Source: CADEDH01 sp039029735 (GTDB lineage Bacteria > Actinomycetota > Acidimicrobiia > Acidimicrobiales > SZUA-35). Taken from it: a stretch of DNA of 64,000 nt. The notes below the pieces were generated by a model. That model was not told the origin of the DNA, made no database searches, and was given only the letters and a program-made list of their open reading frames with translations. The stretch lies in NCBI GenBank assembly GCA_039029735.1, contig JBCCFL010000005.1, forward strand, positions 124,001 to 188,000, written 5' to 3'. This document shows, piece after piece, positions 7,366 through 16,229 of this stretch; position 1 is the first letter of the stretch, and the number at the start of each line of letters is the position of its first letter. A program made the translations under genes and the position numbers.

Positions 7366-9359
7366 TGTGCCCCTCCCTCGTCCGAGCCGGCGCCAGCGGG
7401 CACAGGCTCGTGATCGTCATGGTCGTCGTGGCCGTGGTGATCGGCGATGTCGTGATCGTCGGCAGGCTCCAGGGCCCAGCCGTACAAGGCAGCCATCACC
7501 ATGATTCCGCCGGGAATGGTGAGCCACAGGTTGAAGATGAGGCCATAGCCGACAACCGGCAGTGCAGCCGCCAGCACGATCGGCCAGTACGACGGCGCCG
7601 GGAGGTGCACGCCTTCGCCGTTGCCCGGCTGGGCCAACTCGTCACCCGAGGCAACACGACGGAGCTTGCCGCTGTCGTCCTCGGCGTACTTGCGGTGCCA
7701 GAAATCGTCGAGCGAGGTGACCTCGGGATCGACGTCGAAGTTGTGGGCCGGAGTTGGCGACTGGATCGACCACTCGAGCGTGCGGCCGTCCCACGGATCG
7801 GCACCGACGTCGGGCTTGCCGGCCGCCTTCCACTTGTTGAACGAGACGATGCCGTTCACGATCACCAGCAGGGTGGCCGGGCCGAGGATCAACGAGCCGA
7901 TCGTTGCCACCTGGTTCCAGAAGGTGAAGCCGTCAGCGGCGGTGTAGGTCTGCATCCGGCGAGGCATGCCCTGGAGGCCGAGGATGTGCATCGGGCCGAA
8001 GGTGAGGTTGAAGCCGATCACCATAAGCCAGAAGTTCCACTTACCCCAGGCCTCGCTGAGCTTGTAGCCGAAGATCTTCGGCCACCAGAAGTACAGGCCC
8101 GAGATGAACCCGAACAACGCACCACCGAAGAGCACGTAGTGGAAGTGGGCCACGATGTAGTAGGTGTCGGTCTGCTGGGTATCCGACGGGGCGATGGCGT
8201 GTGACACGCCCGACAGGCCACCAATGGTGAACTGCGTGACCAGGCCGATCGCGAACAGCATCGCCGTGTTGAGCGTGAGTTTGCCGCCCCACATCGTTGC
8301 CATCCAGTTGAGGATCTTCACCCCTGTTGGCACGGCGATGAACATCGTTGCCACCGAAAAGGCCGTGACCGACAGCGGGCCGATGCCCGACACGAACATG
8401 TGGTGCGCCCACACGCCCCAGCCCATGAAGCCGATGGCCACGCCGGAGAACACCATGAACGGGTAGCCGAAGATCGGCTTGCGGGAGAACGTCGGGATGA
8501 CCTCAGACACGATGCCGAACGCCGGGAGGATCATCAGGTAGACCTCGGGGTGACCGAAGATCCAGAAGAGGTGCTGCCACAGCAGCGGGTCGGCACCCTG
8601 GCTCACGTCGAAGAACGTGGCGCCGAAGATGCGGTCGAACATCAGCAGCAGCTGGGCCACGGTGAGCACCGGAATGGCGAACAGCAGCAGGAACTGGGTG
8701 ACCAGCGTCATCCAGACGAACACCGGCATCTTCATGAGCGTCATGCCCGGCGCCCGGAGGTTGAGCACCGTGGTGATCAGGTTGATCGAACCGGTCAGCG
8801 AACCGAAGCCCACGATCAGCAGACCGACGTTCCAGAAGTCGATGCCCGGTGAGGGCGAGTAGGCGATGCCGTTGTTCGGGGCGTAGTTGAACCAGCCTCC
8901 GTCGGCGCCACCGCCGAGGAACCAGCTGGTGTTGAGCATCAGCCCGCCGAAGAAGAACACCCAGAAGCTGAACGCGTTGATTCGGGGGAACGCCACATCC
9001 CGGGCACCCACCTGGATCGGCATCATGTAGTTGGCGAATGCTGCGCCGATCGGCATCACCACCAGGAACACCATCACGGTGCCGTGCATGGTGAAGATCT
9101 GGTTGTAGGCATCGGCCGACAGGAACGTGCTGTTCGGGGTGGCCAGCTGGATCCGGATGAGGAGCGCCGCCGCACCACCGATCAGCAGGAAGAACATCGC
9201 AGCGGCGCCGTACATGATGCCGATGCGCTTGTGGTCGACCGTGGTCAGCCAGGAGCCGATGCCGGTGGTGGAGCGTGGCCGGGTGAACGTGCCGAGGGGC
9301 CGTTCCACCGGAGCCGGGTCACCGGCGGGGAGAGCGAGAGGTTCTTCGATGATTGCCAT
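7362..9359 (-). CDS. ctaD: Cytochrome c oxidase subunit I (catalytic, aa3 type)
   Basis: Catalytic subunit with low-spin heme a and the heme a3-CuB centre, 665 aa. All six ligand histidines are present: H92 in TMHGTVM, H270 in FGHPEVY with the adjacent proton-channel Glu and cross-linking Tyr, H319 and H320 in WAHHMF, and H405 and H407 in AHFHY. The N-terminal motif VDHKRIG and about twelve membrane helices follow the family. The C-terminus carries a soluble extension ending in a His/Asp-rich stretch (DHHGHDDHDDHE). It starts 12 bases after the ctaC stop. This serves as the reference for the degenerate paralogue at 12136-13806. Confidence 0.96.
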   Translation of the reverse strand: MAIIEEPLALPAGDPAPVERPLGTFTRPRSTTGIGSWLTTVDHKRIGIMYGAAAMFFLLIGGAAALLIRIQLATPNSTFLSADAYNQIFTMHGTVMVFLVVMPIGAAFANYMMPIQVGARDVAFPRINAFSFWVFFFGGLMLNTSWFLGGGADGGWFNYAPNNGIAYSPSPGIDFWNVGLLIVGFGSLTGSINLITTVLNLRAPGMTLMKMPVFVWMTLVTQFLLLFAIPVLTVAQLLLMFDRIFGATFFDVSQGADPLLWQHLFWIFGHPEVYLMILPAFGIVSEVIPTFSRKPIFGYPFMVFSGVAIGFMGWGVWAHHMFVSGIGPLSVTAFSVATMFIAVPTGVKILNWMATMWGGKLTLNTAMLFAIGLVTQFTIGGLSGVSHAIAPSDTQQTDTYYIVAHFHYVLFGGALFGFISGLYFWWPKIFGYKLSEAWGKWNFWLMVIGFNLTFGPMHILGLQGMPRRMQTYTAADGFTFWNQVATIGSLILGPATLLVIVNGIVSFNKWKAAGKPDVGADPWDGRTLEWSIQSPTPAHNFDVDPEVTSLDDFWHRKYAEDDSGKLRRVASGDELAQPGNGEGVHLPAPSYWPIVLAAALPVVGYGLIFNLWLTIPGGIMVMAALYGWALEPADDHDIADHHGHDDHDDHEPVPAGAGSDEGGAQ

Positions 9360-9371
9360 CGATGCTCCTGG

Positions 9372-10712
9372 TCAATCCAGCGTCGCCAGATAGGCGACGA
9401 TGTTGTCGAGGTCTTCGTCGGACAGCTGCGGGAAGGCGATCATGCCCCGCTGGTTGTCGGCGTCCATCGCCTTCTGCTCAGGCGCATTGGCGATCCAGCG
9501 CTTCAGCTCGGCGGAGTTCCACCGAACGTCTTCACGGGTCTGGGGATCAGCCGACAGGGCGGCCAGATCCAGGTACGTCGACACGTCGAGCGCATCGTCG
9601 GTGGCCTCGGTGCCCGGGCCCGTGTACTGGTTGTAGATGCCGCCGGCGAAGGTGGTGCGGGTGGCGAAGTGCGTCAGGTTCGGGGCGGCGCCCGGGACGA
9701 GCGGCGGATCGTAGGTGGTGTAGTCCAGGTTGCCGTCGTTGATCACGTGGCAGCTGGCGCACTGGTTCTGGAACAGCTCGTAGCCGGCCAGCTCGTCGCC
9801 GCTCGTTGGCACGTCGGCGAGGGTGGCCTGGTTGGCCAGCCACTCGTCGAACTCCGCCTCGGGCAGCGCAATAGTGGACATGCGCATCCGAGCGTGCGAC
9901 AGCCCGCAGTACTCGGTGCACCAGCCGGTGTACTTGCCTGGTTCGAAGGCCTCGAGCGACCAGGTGTGCCAACGGCCGGGCACGGTGTCGCGCTTGCCGT
10001 TGAGGCGAGGGATCCAGAACGAGTGGATCACGTCCCGCGACGTGAGGCGGAGGTCGATCTGCTCGCCGGCAGGGATCACCAGCTCGTTGGCGGTCACCAC
10101 GTCGTCGGGGTCGAGGATCAATTCGAGGGGCAGGGTCCAGTCGTGGTCGTCGACCACCCCGTCGCCGTTGCCGTCCTGGATGAAGCCGTCACCGTCTACG
10201 TCGTAGCGGTACTCCCACCACCACTGCTGACCGATGACCATCACGTCGAGCTCGCCCGCTTCATTCTCGGTCTCGAGGTCCCAGATCTGCTGGACCATGA
10301 AACCCGAGATCACAGCGAGGAGGATCGTGGGGGCGATGGTCCACGTGAGTTCGAGTGGGATGTTGCCGTGGGTCTGCTCGGGAAGGTCTTCGTAGTCGAA
10401 GTCCTCCGGCTTCACCCGGTTGCGCATGGCGATCCAGATCGCACCGCCGATGACGAGCACGAAGACGATCCCCATGATCGGCCAGATGTACAACATGAGG
10501 TTGTCGATCGACTCGGCCTGGGGACCCCGGGGCTCGAAGGTGTTGAGCGGCTTGTCTTCAGCGCATGCGGCCACTGCGAGAGGGAGCAGGGCCAGCGGGG
10601 CCACGCGTCGGATGGTGCGGAGCTTGGAATGCATGACCTGATTCACTGTTGCGTTCCTCGTCGAATCGCGCCAAGTCGAGCGGGGGTTTTCATTCGGGCC
10701 CGTCGGCGTCAT
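9372..10712 (-). CDS. ctaC: Cytochrome c oxidase subunit II with fused cytochrome c domain
   Basis: Electron-entry subunit. From the N-terminus it has a lipoprotein-like signal (LLPLAVAAC), two membrane helices, a cupredoxin domain with the CuA ligands (VIHSFWIPRL and CTEYCGLSHARMRM), then a C-terminal cytochrome c with CASCH and a Met ligand near RGMIAFPQLSDED. This is a caa3-like layout. ATG 10712 overlaps the upstream stop by 4 bases and has GGAGAAGG before it. ATG 10634, just before the signal peptide, is an alternative giving a more normal leader length. A few bases follow before ctaD. Confidence 0.92.
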   Translation of the reverse strand: MTPTGPNENPRSTWRDSTRNATVNQVMHSKLRTIRRVAPLALLPLAVAACAEDKPLNTFEPRGPQAESIDNLMLYIWPIMGIVFVLVIGGAIWIAMRNRVKPEDFDYEDLPEQTHGNIPLELTWTIAPTILLAVISGFMVQQIWDLETENEAGELDVMVIGQQWWWEYRYDVDGDGFIQDGNGDGVVDDHDWTLPLELILDPDDVVTANELVIPAGEQIDLRLTSRDVIHSFWIPRLNGKRDTVPGRWHTWSLEAFEPGKYTGWCTEYCGLSHARMRMSTIALPEAEFDEWLANQATLADVPTSGDELAGYELFQNQCASCHVINDGNLDYTTYDPPLVPGAAPNLTHFATRTTFAGGIYNQYTGPGTEATDDALDVSTYLDLAALSADPQTREDVRWNSAELKRWIANAPEQKAMDADNQRGMIAFPQLSDEDLDNIVAYLATLD

Positions 10713-11521
10713 TCGCCTTCTCCCTCTTCACTGTGATCGTCGCCTTCACCGTGATCGTCACCGTGTTCGCCGTGCTCGTCGTGGTGAACGATCTCCCGCT
10801 CACCGATCACGGCACCGGCGATGCCACCGGCGAGAACTGCGAGTGCACCGACGGCAACGACACCGGAGATGATCGAACGCGACGGGGAGGACTTGGCCAT
10901 GGCCACGCCGATCCCGAAGATGAGCGCCGCCACCACCGAGGCGACCGCGGTCGCTCCCTCGGCCGACACGGCCAACAGAACCCGGGAGACGGCGATGACC
11001 ATCACAGCGATCGCGAGCAGGGCGAGCATGGGAATCTCGAACGGACCAAGGAGCCGGCCCCGGAGCACGGCGTTGACTTCGTCGTCGCCGGTGGCTCGAT
11101 CCGACCATGCGAGCACGAGCCAGTTGAGGGTGACGACCGCCAGCACCGCGATGCCCAGGATCACGAAGGCCTGACTCACGGCGAGACCCACGACCATGCA
11201 GGCCACACCAAACGCAGCCAGCGGGCCCCAGAAGCTCGCCGTGCGTGGGGTGGACACGCTCAGCACCGCATCGGTGCCAACCCGATCCGATGCCGCAACG
11301 GCGTCACCATCGCGCGTCATCGTCAACAGCACGCCGAGGGTTCCGGTCACGATGGCCAGGGCCACCAGGATCGTGTAGCCCGTGTGCTCACCGACCCCGC
11401 CCTTGTAACCAGCGCTGATCACGCCAATCGCGCCGCCGCCGGTGACGAGCCCGTACAGGGCAGCGCCGAGAAGCGAGAAGGCCGCGACGCCGAACAGATA
11501 TTTGGGTCCCCAGGTGAACAT
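10709..11521 (-). CDS. Unknown polytopic membrane protein with acidic/His-rich tail, oxidase operon
   Basis: Protein of 270 aa that I do not recognise. It has about seven hydrophobic segments, starting MFTWGPKYLFGVAAFSLLG, and ends in a 30-residue tail made almost wholly of His, Asp, Glu and Gly (HHDEHGEHGDDHGEG). The tail resembles those on CtaD, CtaE and CtaF and could bind copper or other metal before insertion. It lies between the subunit III-like gene (6 bases upstream) and ctaC (4-base overlap), so it is firmly in the operon. A role as an accessory or quinol/cytochrome-linked subunit is inference only. Confidence 0.75.
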   Translation of the reverse strand: MFTWGPKYLFGVAAFSLLGAALYGLVTGGGAIGVISAGYKGGVGEHTGYTILVALAIVTGTLGVLLTMTRDGDAVAASDRVGTDAVLSVSTPRTASFWGPLAAFGVACMVVGLAVSQAFVILGIAVLAVVTLNWLVLAWSDRATGDDEVNAVLRGRLLGPFEIPMLALLAIAVMVIAVSRVLLAVSAEGATAVASVVAALIFGIGVAMAKSSPSRSIISGVVAVGALAVLAGGIAGAVIGEREIVHHDEHGEHGDDHGEGDDHSEEGEGE

Positions 11522-11527
11522 CAGGCC

Positions 11528-12139
11528 CTACTTCGTGATGTAGACGGCGTACCACAGTGCGGTGTAGACGCCAACGGACATGATCCAGAACACAGTTGCC
11601 GACAGCACGCCCTCGTAGTCGCGCTCGGAGTAGTCACCACCGAGGGTGCGCAACGCCATCACGGCAATGAAGCCCATCGCTGCGGCCATCACGCCGAGCT
11701 GCACCCCGACCAGGGCGTAGATCAGCACGGCCCTGGAACTCTCGGCCGCCACCATCTCCATGATCGTGAGCAGGTACCCGGTCTGCACCACCTGGGCGAA
11801 GCCGAACAGGAGGGTGAGACCGAAGGCGATGAGCGCGTTCGACTGGTCGTTGCGCTTCACGGCGTGCAGGGCCCACAGCACCGAGATGATCGACCACGAC
11901 AGCGTGAACATCATGAAGTTCGGCTGGGTGAGCGGGATGACCGTGCCGTTGGGCAACCAGGTCTCACCGCTCTGGACAACCGCAGCCCGCTGCGAGATGT
12001 AGTAGCCGAGAAGGCCGGCGTAGCCCATGATCACCGCGGCGCACACCAGGAAGGTGCCCACCAGCAGAACGCGGGGCCGGTTCGGGACGCCGGGGACGAC
12101 GGTCTCCGGAATGGCGTCGTACGGGGTGATGTCGGTCAT
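11528..12139 (-). CDS. Subunit III-like heme-copper oxidase protein (second copy)
   Basis: Integral membrane protein of 203 aa with five or so helices and the general pattern of the cytochrome oxidase subunit III superfamily, but divergent from the ctaE product at 6664-7365. Recognisable parts are RPRVLLVGTFLVCAAVIMGYAGLLGYYI, FTLSWSIISVLWALHA and the C-terminal VFWIMSVGVYTALWYAVYI. No His-rich extension. Its ATG overlaps the stop of the degenerate subunit I-like gene (ATGA), so the two are made together and probably form a complex. It has no metal sites to check, so function depends on its partner. Confidence 0.75.
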   Translation of the reverse strand: MTDITPYDAIPETVVPGVPNRPRVLLVGTFLVCAAVIMGYAGLLGYYISQRAAVVQSGETWLPNGTVIPLTQPNFMMFTLSWSIISVLWALHAVKRNDQSNALIAFGLTLLFGFAQVVQTGYLLTIMEMVAAESSRAVLIYALVGVQLGVMAAAMGFIAVMALRTLGGDYSERDYEGVLSATVFWIMSVGVYTALWYAVYITK

Positions 12140-13806
12140 TCCGCATCCTCCGGGCTGTCAGCAGAGGTCGATTCGTCGATGTCGGCCAGGGGGGTGGCCG
12201 AGGCGACCACGGGAGCCGCCGAGAAGTTCCCGATCGGAGGGGGCGATGTGGTGCCCCACTCCAGGGTCATTCCGGACCAGCGCTCACCGCCGCCCCGCTG
12301 GGGGCGACCCAGTGCTGCGCCGAGCACGTTGATCGTGGTGACCACGGCGGCCACCGCCACCAGTGCCAGGCCGAGGAAGGCGATGCCGTTGAAGAACTCG
12401 ACGTTCTCACCACCGGTGAGCGTCGACACCGGATAGGCCGCCTGGTCTGCCTCACCGGCGAGCACGGCACCGGCGGCCCAGATCACGGCGCCGCCGGCGG
12501 CGGTGAGGATCGACAGCAACCCGAGCGGTGCACTGAGACGACGGCCCCAGATCTTCGGACCCCAGTGATGGAGGGCGCCGACCAGACCAACGAGAGCAGC
12601 GCCGGACACCAGCCCACGCATGCCGTCGTGGAACGTCGTGTTGCTCAGAACGAGAAGGCTGTTCTCGTCGATGTCGGCGCCGAGGTCGATGAGGGCCAGC
12701 GCCGCGGCCTCAGCCTGGCCGAGCAGCGACACCACAGTGGCCAGCAGTACGAGCAGACCGCTCACCAGCGCACCGAGGAGTGGCGTGCCCATGCGAAGCT
12801 CGCCGCTGCGCAGGCTCGATCCGGCGAGACCGAGAACAGCGAGCACCGGGAGGATGGTGGCGAGGGCGATGAGCGGCAGCAGTTCGTTGTTGGTGTCGAT
12901 CGGGCGCAGCGTGGCCATGCCGACGAAGTCGACCCCGTAGGCCAGCACGGCGAACACGCCGATGGCGGCCAGAACCGCACGGTGGGCCTTGACCGGCCGC
13001 CCCGTGTGCACCCCGATCGCGTCGACCGCCATGCCGAGCACGGGAACGGCGATCCAGTAGAGCACCGGCCCGACGGTGAGGCCGTCCATCAGGGCGGCGA
13101 GCCCCTCGCGCTCACCGAGCGGCAGGAAGCCGTGGCGCACCTGGATGTAGATCACCACGAGCTCGGCCAGCACGATCGGCAGGCTCAGGAGGCCGAGGAG
13201 CGAGAACAACAGGAACGACCAGGTGGTGAAGGGCACCCGATCGAGGGTCATGCCGGTGGTGCGCACGGTGAGGATCGTGGTGGCGATCGTGGTCATGGCC
13301 CAGAGCAGGGCTGCGATCATCACGCCGAGCGACACGGCCCACAGCACGACGAAGTCGGTCTGACCACCGCCGGGCCCACCGTTGAGAAGGTACGCGGCAC
13401 CGAGGAGGAGCGTGGCCAGCAGCCAGGTCCAGAAGGCGCCAGCGGCACCCCGGGCGAAGGTCATCGCCGGTGCACCGATCTGGAGCGGCACGAGGTAGGT
13501 GGCGAGGCCGATCATCATCGGAACGAGCGCACCGAACAGGAGCAGCTCACGCCCGAACGACCACACCTGGGTGAACTCTTCGCCGTCTTCCAGGAGGCTG
13601 AAACCACCGAGGTCGACAGCCTCGAGCCCGGCCACTGCGCCAAGCACGGCGGCGACGGCCAGGAACACCGACCCGGCGATGAGCCACGCCCGCCCGATCG
13701 TCTTGTGATCCGCTGATCCCAGCAGGCCGTCCACCGTTGTGGGTGCGTCGACGACCTCGGTCTCGGACTGCGTCTCGGTCTCCGGGCGGGTTTGGGTGAG
13801 TGCCAT
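12136..13806 (-). CDS. Heme-copper oxidase subunit I paralogue lacking all six metal-ligand histidines
   Basis: Protein of 556 aa that aligns with CtaD of the same operon over most helices (ADHKTIG near the N-terminus; YLVPLQIGAPAMTF; VRTTGMTLDRVPF; HWGPKIWGRRLS). By manual alignment every ligand is replaced: helix II His by G85, helix VI His by G246 (next Glu by V248, Tyr kept as Y250), the His pair by V295 and G296, and the helix X pair by G395 and R397. The flanking Pro, Tyr, Gly and Met residues are kept, so this is a folded, selected protein and not decay. It is the first gene of the oxidase operon. It cannot bind hemes and CuB in the known way; role unknown. Confidence 0.85.
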   Translation of the reverse strand: MALTQTRPETETQSETEVVDAPTTVDGLLGSADHKTIGRAWLIAGSVFLAVAAVLGAVAGLEAVDLGGFSLLEDGEEFTQVWSFGRELLLFGALVPMMIGLATYLVPLQIGAPAMTFARGAAGAFWTWLLATLLLGAAYLLNGGPGGGQTDFVVLWAVSLGVMIAALLWAMTTIATTILTVRTTGMTLDRVPFTTWSFLLFSLLGLLSLPIVLAELVVIYIQVRHGFLPLGEREGLAALMDGLTVGPVLYWIAVPVLGMAVDAIGVHTGRPVKAHRAVLAAIGVFAVLAYGVDFVGMATLRPIDTNNELLPLIALATILPVLAVLGLAGSSLRSGELRMGTPLLGALVSGLLVLLATVVSLLGQAEAAALALIDLGADIDENSLLVLSNTTFHDGMRGLVSGAALVGLVGALHHWGPKIWGRRLSAPLGLLSILTAAGGAVIWAAGAVLAGEADQAAYPVSTLTGGENVEFFNGIAFLGLALVAVAAVVTTINVLGAALGRPQRGGGERWSGMTLEWGTTSPPPIGNFSAAPVVASATPLADIDESTSADSPEDAE

Positions 13807-13889
13807 GGATCGATTGACCTCGCTACGGCGAAACCCTCAGGCGGAGGGCGGGTTCGGCCTAACGGCGTGATGGTTCCGGGGCAGCGCGC

Positions 13890-13915
13890 GGCGGCACATT
13901 TCCGGCTGTGCGGCC
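13890..13915 (-). terminator. Hairpin between ctaB and the oxidase operon
   Basis: GGCGGCACA (13890-13898) pairs with TGTGCGGCC (13907-13915) with one mismatch and an 8-base loop, 40 bases past the ctaB stop on the minus strand. It may separate ctaB transcripts from the oxidase operon that starts at 13806. Confidence 0.35.
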
Positions 13916-13954
13916 ACGCACTGTAGCCCGTTCAGCACACAGATATCGAAACTG

Positions 13955-14854
13955 TCATATTCCCCAGCCGACGAACTGGTCGACTGCCAGGGTCACGAAC
14001 AAAACCGACAAATGAGTGATTGAGAAGGTGAAGTAGCGAATGGACCGACGGGCCTGTGCGGCCGGGTCCGTTTCGACGTAGAGGCGGACTGCGCCGCCGG
14101 TGAACAGGATGCCCAACACCATGGCGACGGCGAGGTAGACGTACCCCACGGAGGCGGTGAACCAGAGGGCCAAGGTGCAGGCCCAGACGATCACGGAGTA
14201 GACCACCATCTGCCGAGCGGTGCGGCGGTGCCCCTCGACCACGGGCATCATCGGCACCGAGGCCGCCGAGTAGTCGTCCTCGTACTTGATGGCGAGCGCC
14301 CAGAAGTGCGGTGGTGTCCAGAAGAAGATGACACCGAAGAGGATCACGGCCTCCCAGCCGATCGTGTTGGTCACCGACGACCATCCGATCAGCACCGGCA
14401 CTGCACCCGCCGCACCGCCGATCACGATGTTCTGCGTGGAGGTGCGCTTCAGCCAGATCGTGTAGACGCCCACATAGAAGGCACAGGCCGCGAGGGCCAG
14501 CCAGGCCGACAGCGGGTTCACGAGCACCCAGAGCCAGGCGAATGCGGCCGCCTCGATGGCGGTGGCGAACAGGAGGGCCTCGCGGGGCGTGACCTCGCCC
14601 GTGACCAGCGGACGGCCCTCGGTGCGCTTCATCAGTGCATCGATGTCGCGGTCGATGTACATGTTGTAGGCGTTGGCACCGCCGGCGGCGAGCGTGCCGC
14701 CGATGATGGTGGCCACGATCAGCCACAACGACGGAAGACCCTGCTGGGCCACGATCATCGTGGGCACCGTGGTGACCAGGAGCAGCTCAATGATGCGGGG
14801 CTTCGTCAGTGCCACGAAGGCCATGGCACGGTGCCGGGTGCGGGCCGCAGTCAT
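13955..14854 (-). CDS. ctaB: Protoheme IX farnesyltransferase (heme O synthase)
   Basis: UbiA-superfamily prenyltransferase that farnesylates heme b to heme o, the first step to heme a; 299 aa. The prenyl-diphosphate and Mg binding motif NAYNMYIDRDIDALMKRTEGRP is present (NxxxDxxxD), as is a second aspartate-rich loop around IKYEDDYSAASVPMMP. About eight membrane helices. I use ATG 14854; two GTG codons directly before it (14860, 14857) are possible. It is divergent from ctaA, 127 bases apart, and adjacent to the oxidase operon, which needs heme a. Confidence 0.93.
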   Translation of the reverse strand: MTAARTRHRAMAFVALTKPRIIELLLVTTVPTMIVAQQGLPSLWLIVATIIGGTLAAGGANAYNMYIDRDIDALMKRTEGRPLVTGEVTPREALLFATAIEAAAFAWLWVLVNPLSAWLALAACAFYVGVYTIWLKRTSTQNIVIGGAAGAVPVLIGWSSVTNTIGWEAVILFGVIFFWTPPHFWALAIKYEDDYSAASVPMMPVVEGHRRTARQMVVYSVIVWACTLALWFTASVGYVYLAVAMVLGILFTGGAVRLYVETDPAAQARRSIRYFTFSITHLSVLFVTLAVDQFVGWGI

Positions 14855-14981
14855 CACCACTCGGGCGAGCGTATCGGCTCCACGCCCAGCCCGGGAAGTC
14901 CATTGCGAAACAGTTCACAAGCTCGGAACGCGGCCAGCCTCGACCCCTCACGGCGTGTCGGCAGCCGGATAGCGTGACCTC

Positions 14982-15905
14982 GTGGGTTCGATCACGCCGA
15001 GCACGTACACGCGCGTCGTCGCCATCGCCATCTTCGCCTTGGCCCTGATCGTGGTGACCGGCGCTGCGGTGCGCCTCACCGATTCCGGCCTCGGGTGCGA
15101 GGACTGGCCGGCCTGCAACGACGAGCAGTTGATCCCTGAGCTGGCATTCCACCCGTGGATCGAGTTCGGCAACCGGCTCCTGTCTGGTGCGGTGGCGCTC
15201 GCGGTCGGTGCCGCCGTGCTCACGGCCTATCGCCGCACACCCCGCCGGGCCGACCTGATCCGGTGGGCCTGGGGGCTCGTCGCCGGTGTCGCCGCCCAGA
15301 TCGTGCTCGGCGGCATCACCGTGAGGGTGGATCTCCACCCTGCGATGGTGGGGATGCACTTCCTTCTCTCGATGGTGCTGCTCTGGAACGCGGTGCTGCT
15401 GTGGGTGCGGGCGGTTGCGGGCTCCGCCGAGTCGACGCCAGCGGTCGACCGGCTCACGCTGCGGCTCGGTCAGCTGAGCCTCGGGCTCGGCACGGCCGTG
15501 CTCGTCGCCGGCACCCTGGTTACCGGTACCGGGCCCAACAGCGGCGACCCCCGGGCGGAGCGGCTCGGGTTCGACCTCACCGAGATCACTCGGGTGCACA
15601 GCGTGACCGTGTGGTGCTTCGCCGCCGTCACCCTGATCGTGATCCTCCGTCTCCGGTCGCAGCCGGCCACGCCAGCCAACGCAGTGGGCCCGTGGCTGCT
15701 CGGCGCGATCGTCGCCCAGGGTGGAATCGGGTACCTCCAGTTCGCCCTCGGCGTGCCACCGTTGATCGTCGCCGCCCACATCGTGGGGGCCATCGTGGTG
15801 TGGTGCATGGCGGTGCTGTTTTATCTACGCCTGTTCGATCGCCCGGCTCCCACCCCGGATCCACCCGTGACGACGGCCGAACCGTTCGCCACAATGGACT
15901 CATGA
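14982..15905 (+). CDS. ctaA: Heme A synthase
   Basis: Eight-helix membrane enzyme (COX15/CtaA family, 307 aa) that oxidises the C8 methyl of heme o to the formyl group of heme a. Seen are the N-terminal VVTGAAVRLTDSGLGCEDWPACN with the conserved Cys pair, HPWIEFGNRLLSG, MVGMHFLLSMVLLWNAVLL, EITRVHSVTVWCF and VAAHIVGAIVVW, each with a heme-ligand histidine. It starts with GTG; the stop overlaps the clpS ATG by 4 bases. Divergent from ctaB, its pathway partner. Confidence 0.93.
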   Translation: MGSITPSTYTRVVAIAIFALALIVVTGAAVRLTDSGLGCEDWPACNDEQLIPELAFHPWIEFGNRLLSGAVALAVGAAVLTAYRRTPRRADLIRWAWGLVAGVAAQIVLGGITVRVDLHPAMVGMHFLLSMVLLWNAVLLWVRAVAGSAESTPAVDRLTLRLGQLSLGLGTAVLVAGTLVTGTGPNSGDPRAERLGFDLTEITRVHSVTVWCFAAVTLIVILRLRSQPATPANAVGPWLLGAIVAQGGIGYLQFALGVPPLIVAAHIVGAIVVWCMAVLFYLRLFDRPAPTPDPPVTTAEPFATMDS

Positions 15906-16189
15906 CCGCACCGGTCGAGGTTGAGCAACCAGATCTCGACACCGTCGTCGATGAAGATCGCCCTTGGGTGGTGATCGTCTGGAACGACCCCATCAACCTG
16001 ATGACCTACGTGGCCTACGTGTTCCGCAAGCTCTTCGGGTACAGCGAGGCAAAGGCCAACAAACTGATGATGGACGTGCACCACAAGGGGCGGGCCACCG
16101 TGTCGAGCGGCACCCGCACCGAGGCCGAGCGCGATGTGCATCGCCTCCACAGCCACGGTCTGTGGGCCACGATGGAACACGACTCGTAG
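15902..16189 (+). CDS. clpS: ATP-dependent Clp protease adaptor ClpS
   Basis: Adaptor of 95 aa that delivers N-degron substrates to ClpA or ClpC. Core motifs are WVVIVWNDPINLMTYV (the NDxxN substrate-pocket region), VFRKLFGYSEAKANKLMMDVHHKG and RDVHRLHSHGLWATME. The N-terminal ~20 residues are acidic and variable, as usual. ATG 15902 overlaps the ctaA stop (ATGA). The following DUF2017 gene is the standard actinobacterial neighbour of clpS, which supports the call. Confidence 0.93.
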   Translation: MTAPVEVEQPDLDTVVDEDRPWVVIVWNDPINLMTYVAYVFRKLFGYSEAKANKLMMDVHHKGRATVSSGTRTEAERDVHRLHSHGLWATMEHDS

Positions 16190-16229
16190 GCGAACACACG
16201 ATGGGCGACGTAGTGAAGGTGATGGCCTG

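Noticed and set aside
12565..13716. Plus-strand frame opposite the ligandless subunit I-like gene
   Set aside because: The minus strand has clear helices and homology to CtaD; the plus translation is charged low-complexity sequence.
12136..13806. Reading the gene as a cbb3-type or NO reductase subunit I
   Set aside because: Those enzymes also need the ligand histidines, which are absent; the flanking sequence aligns best with CtaD.
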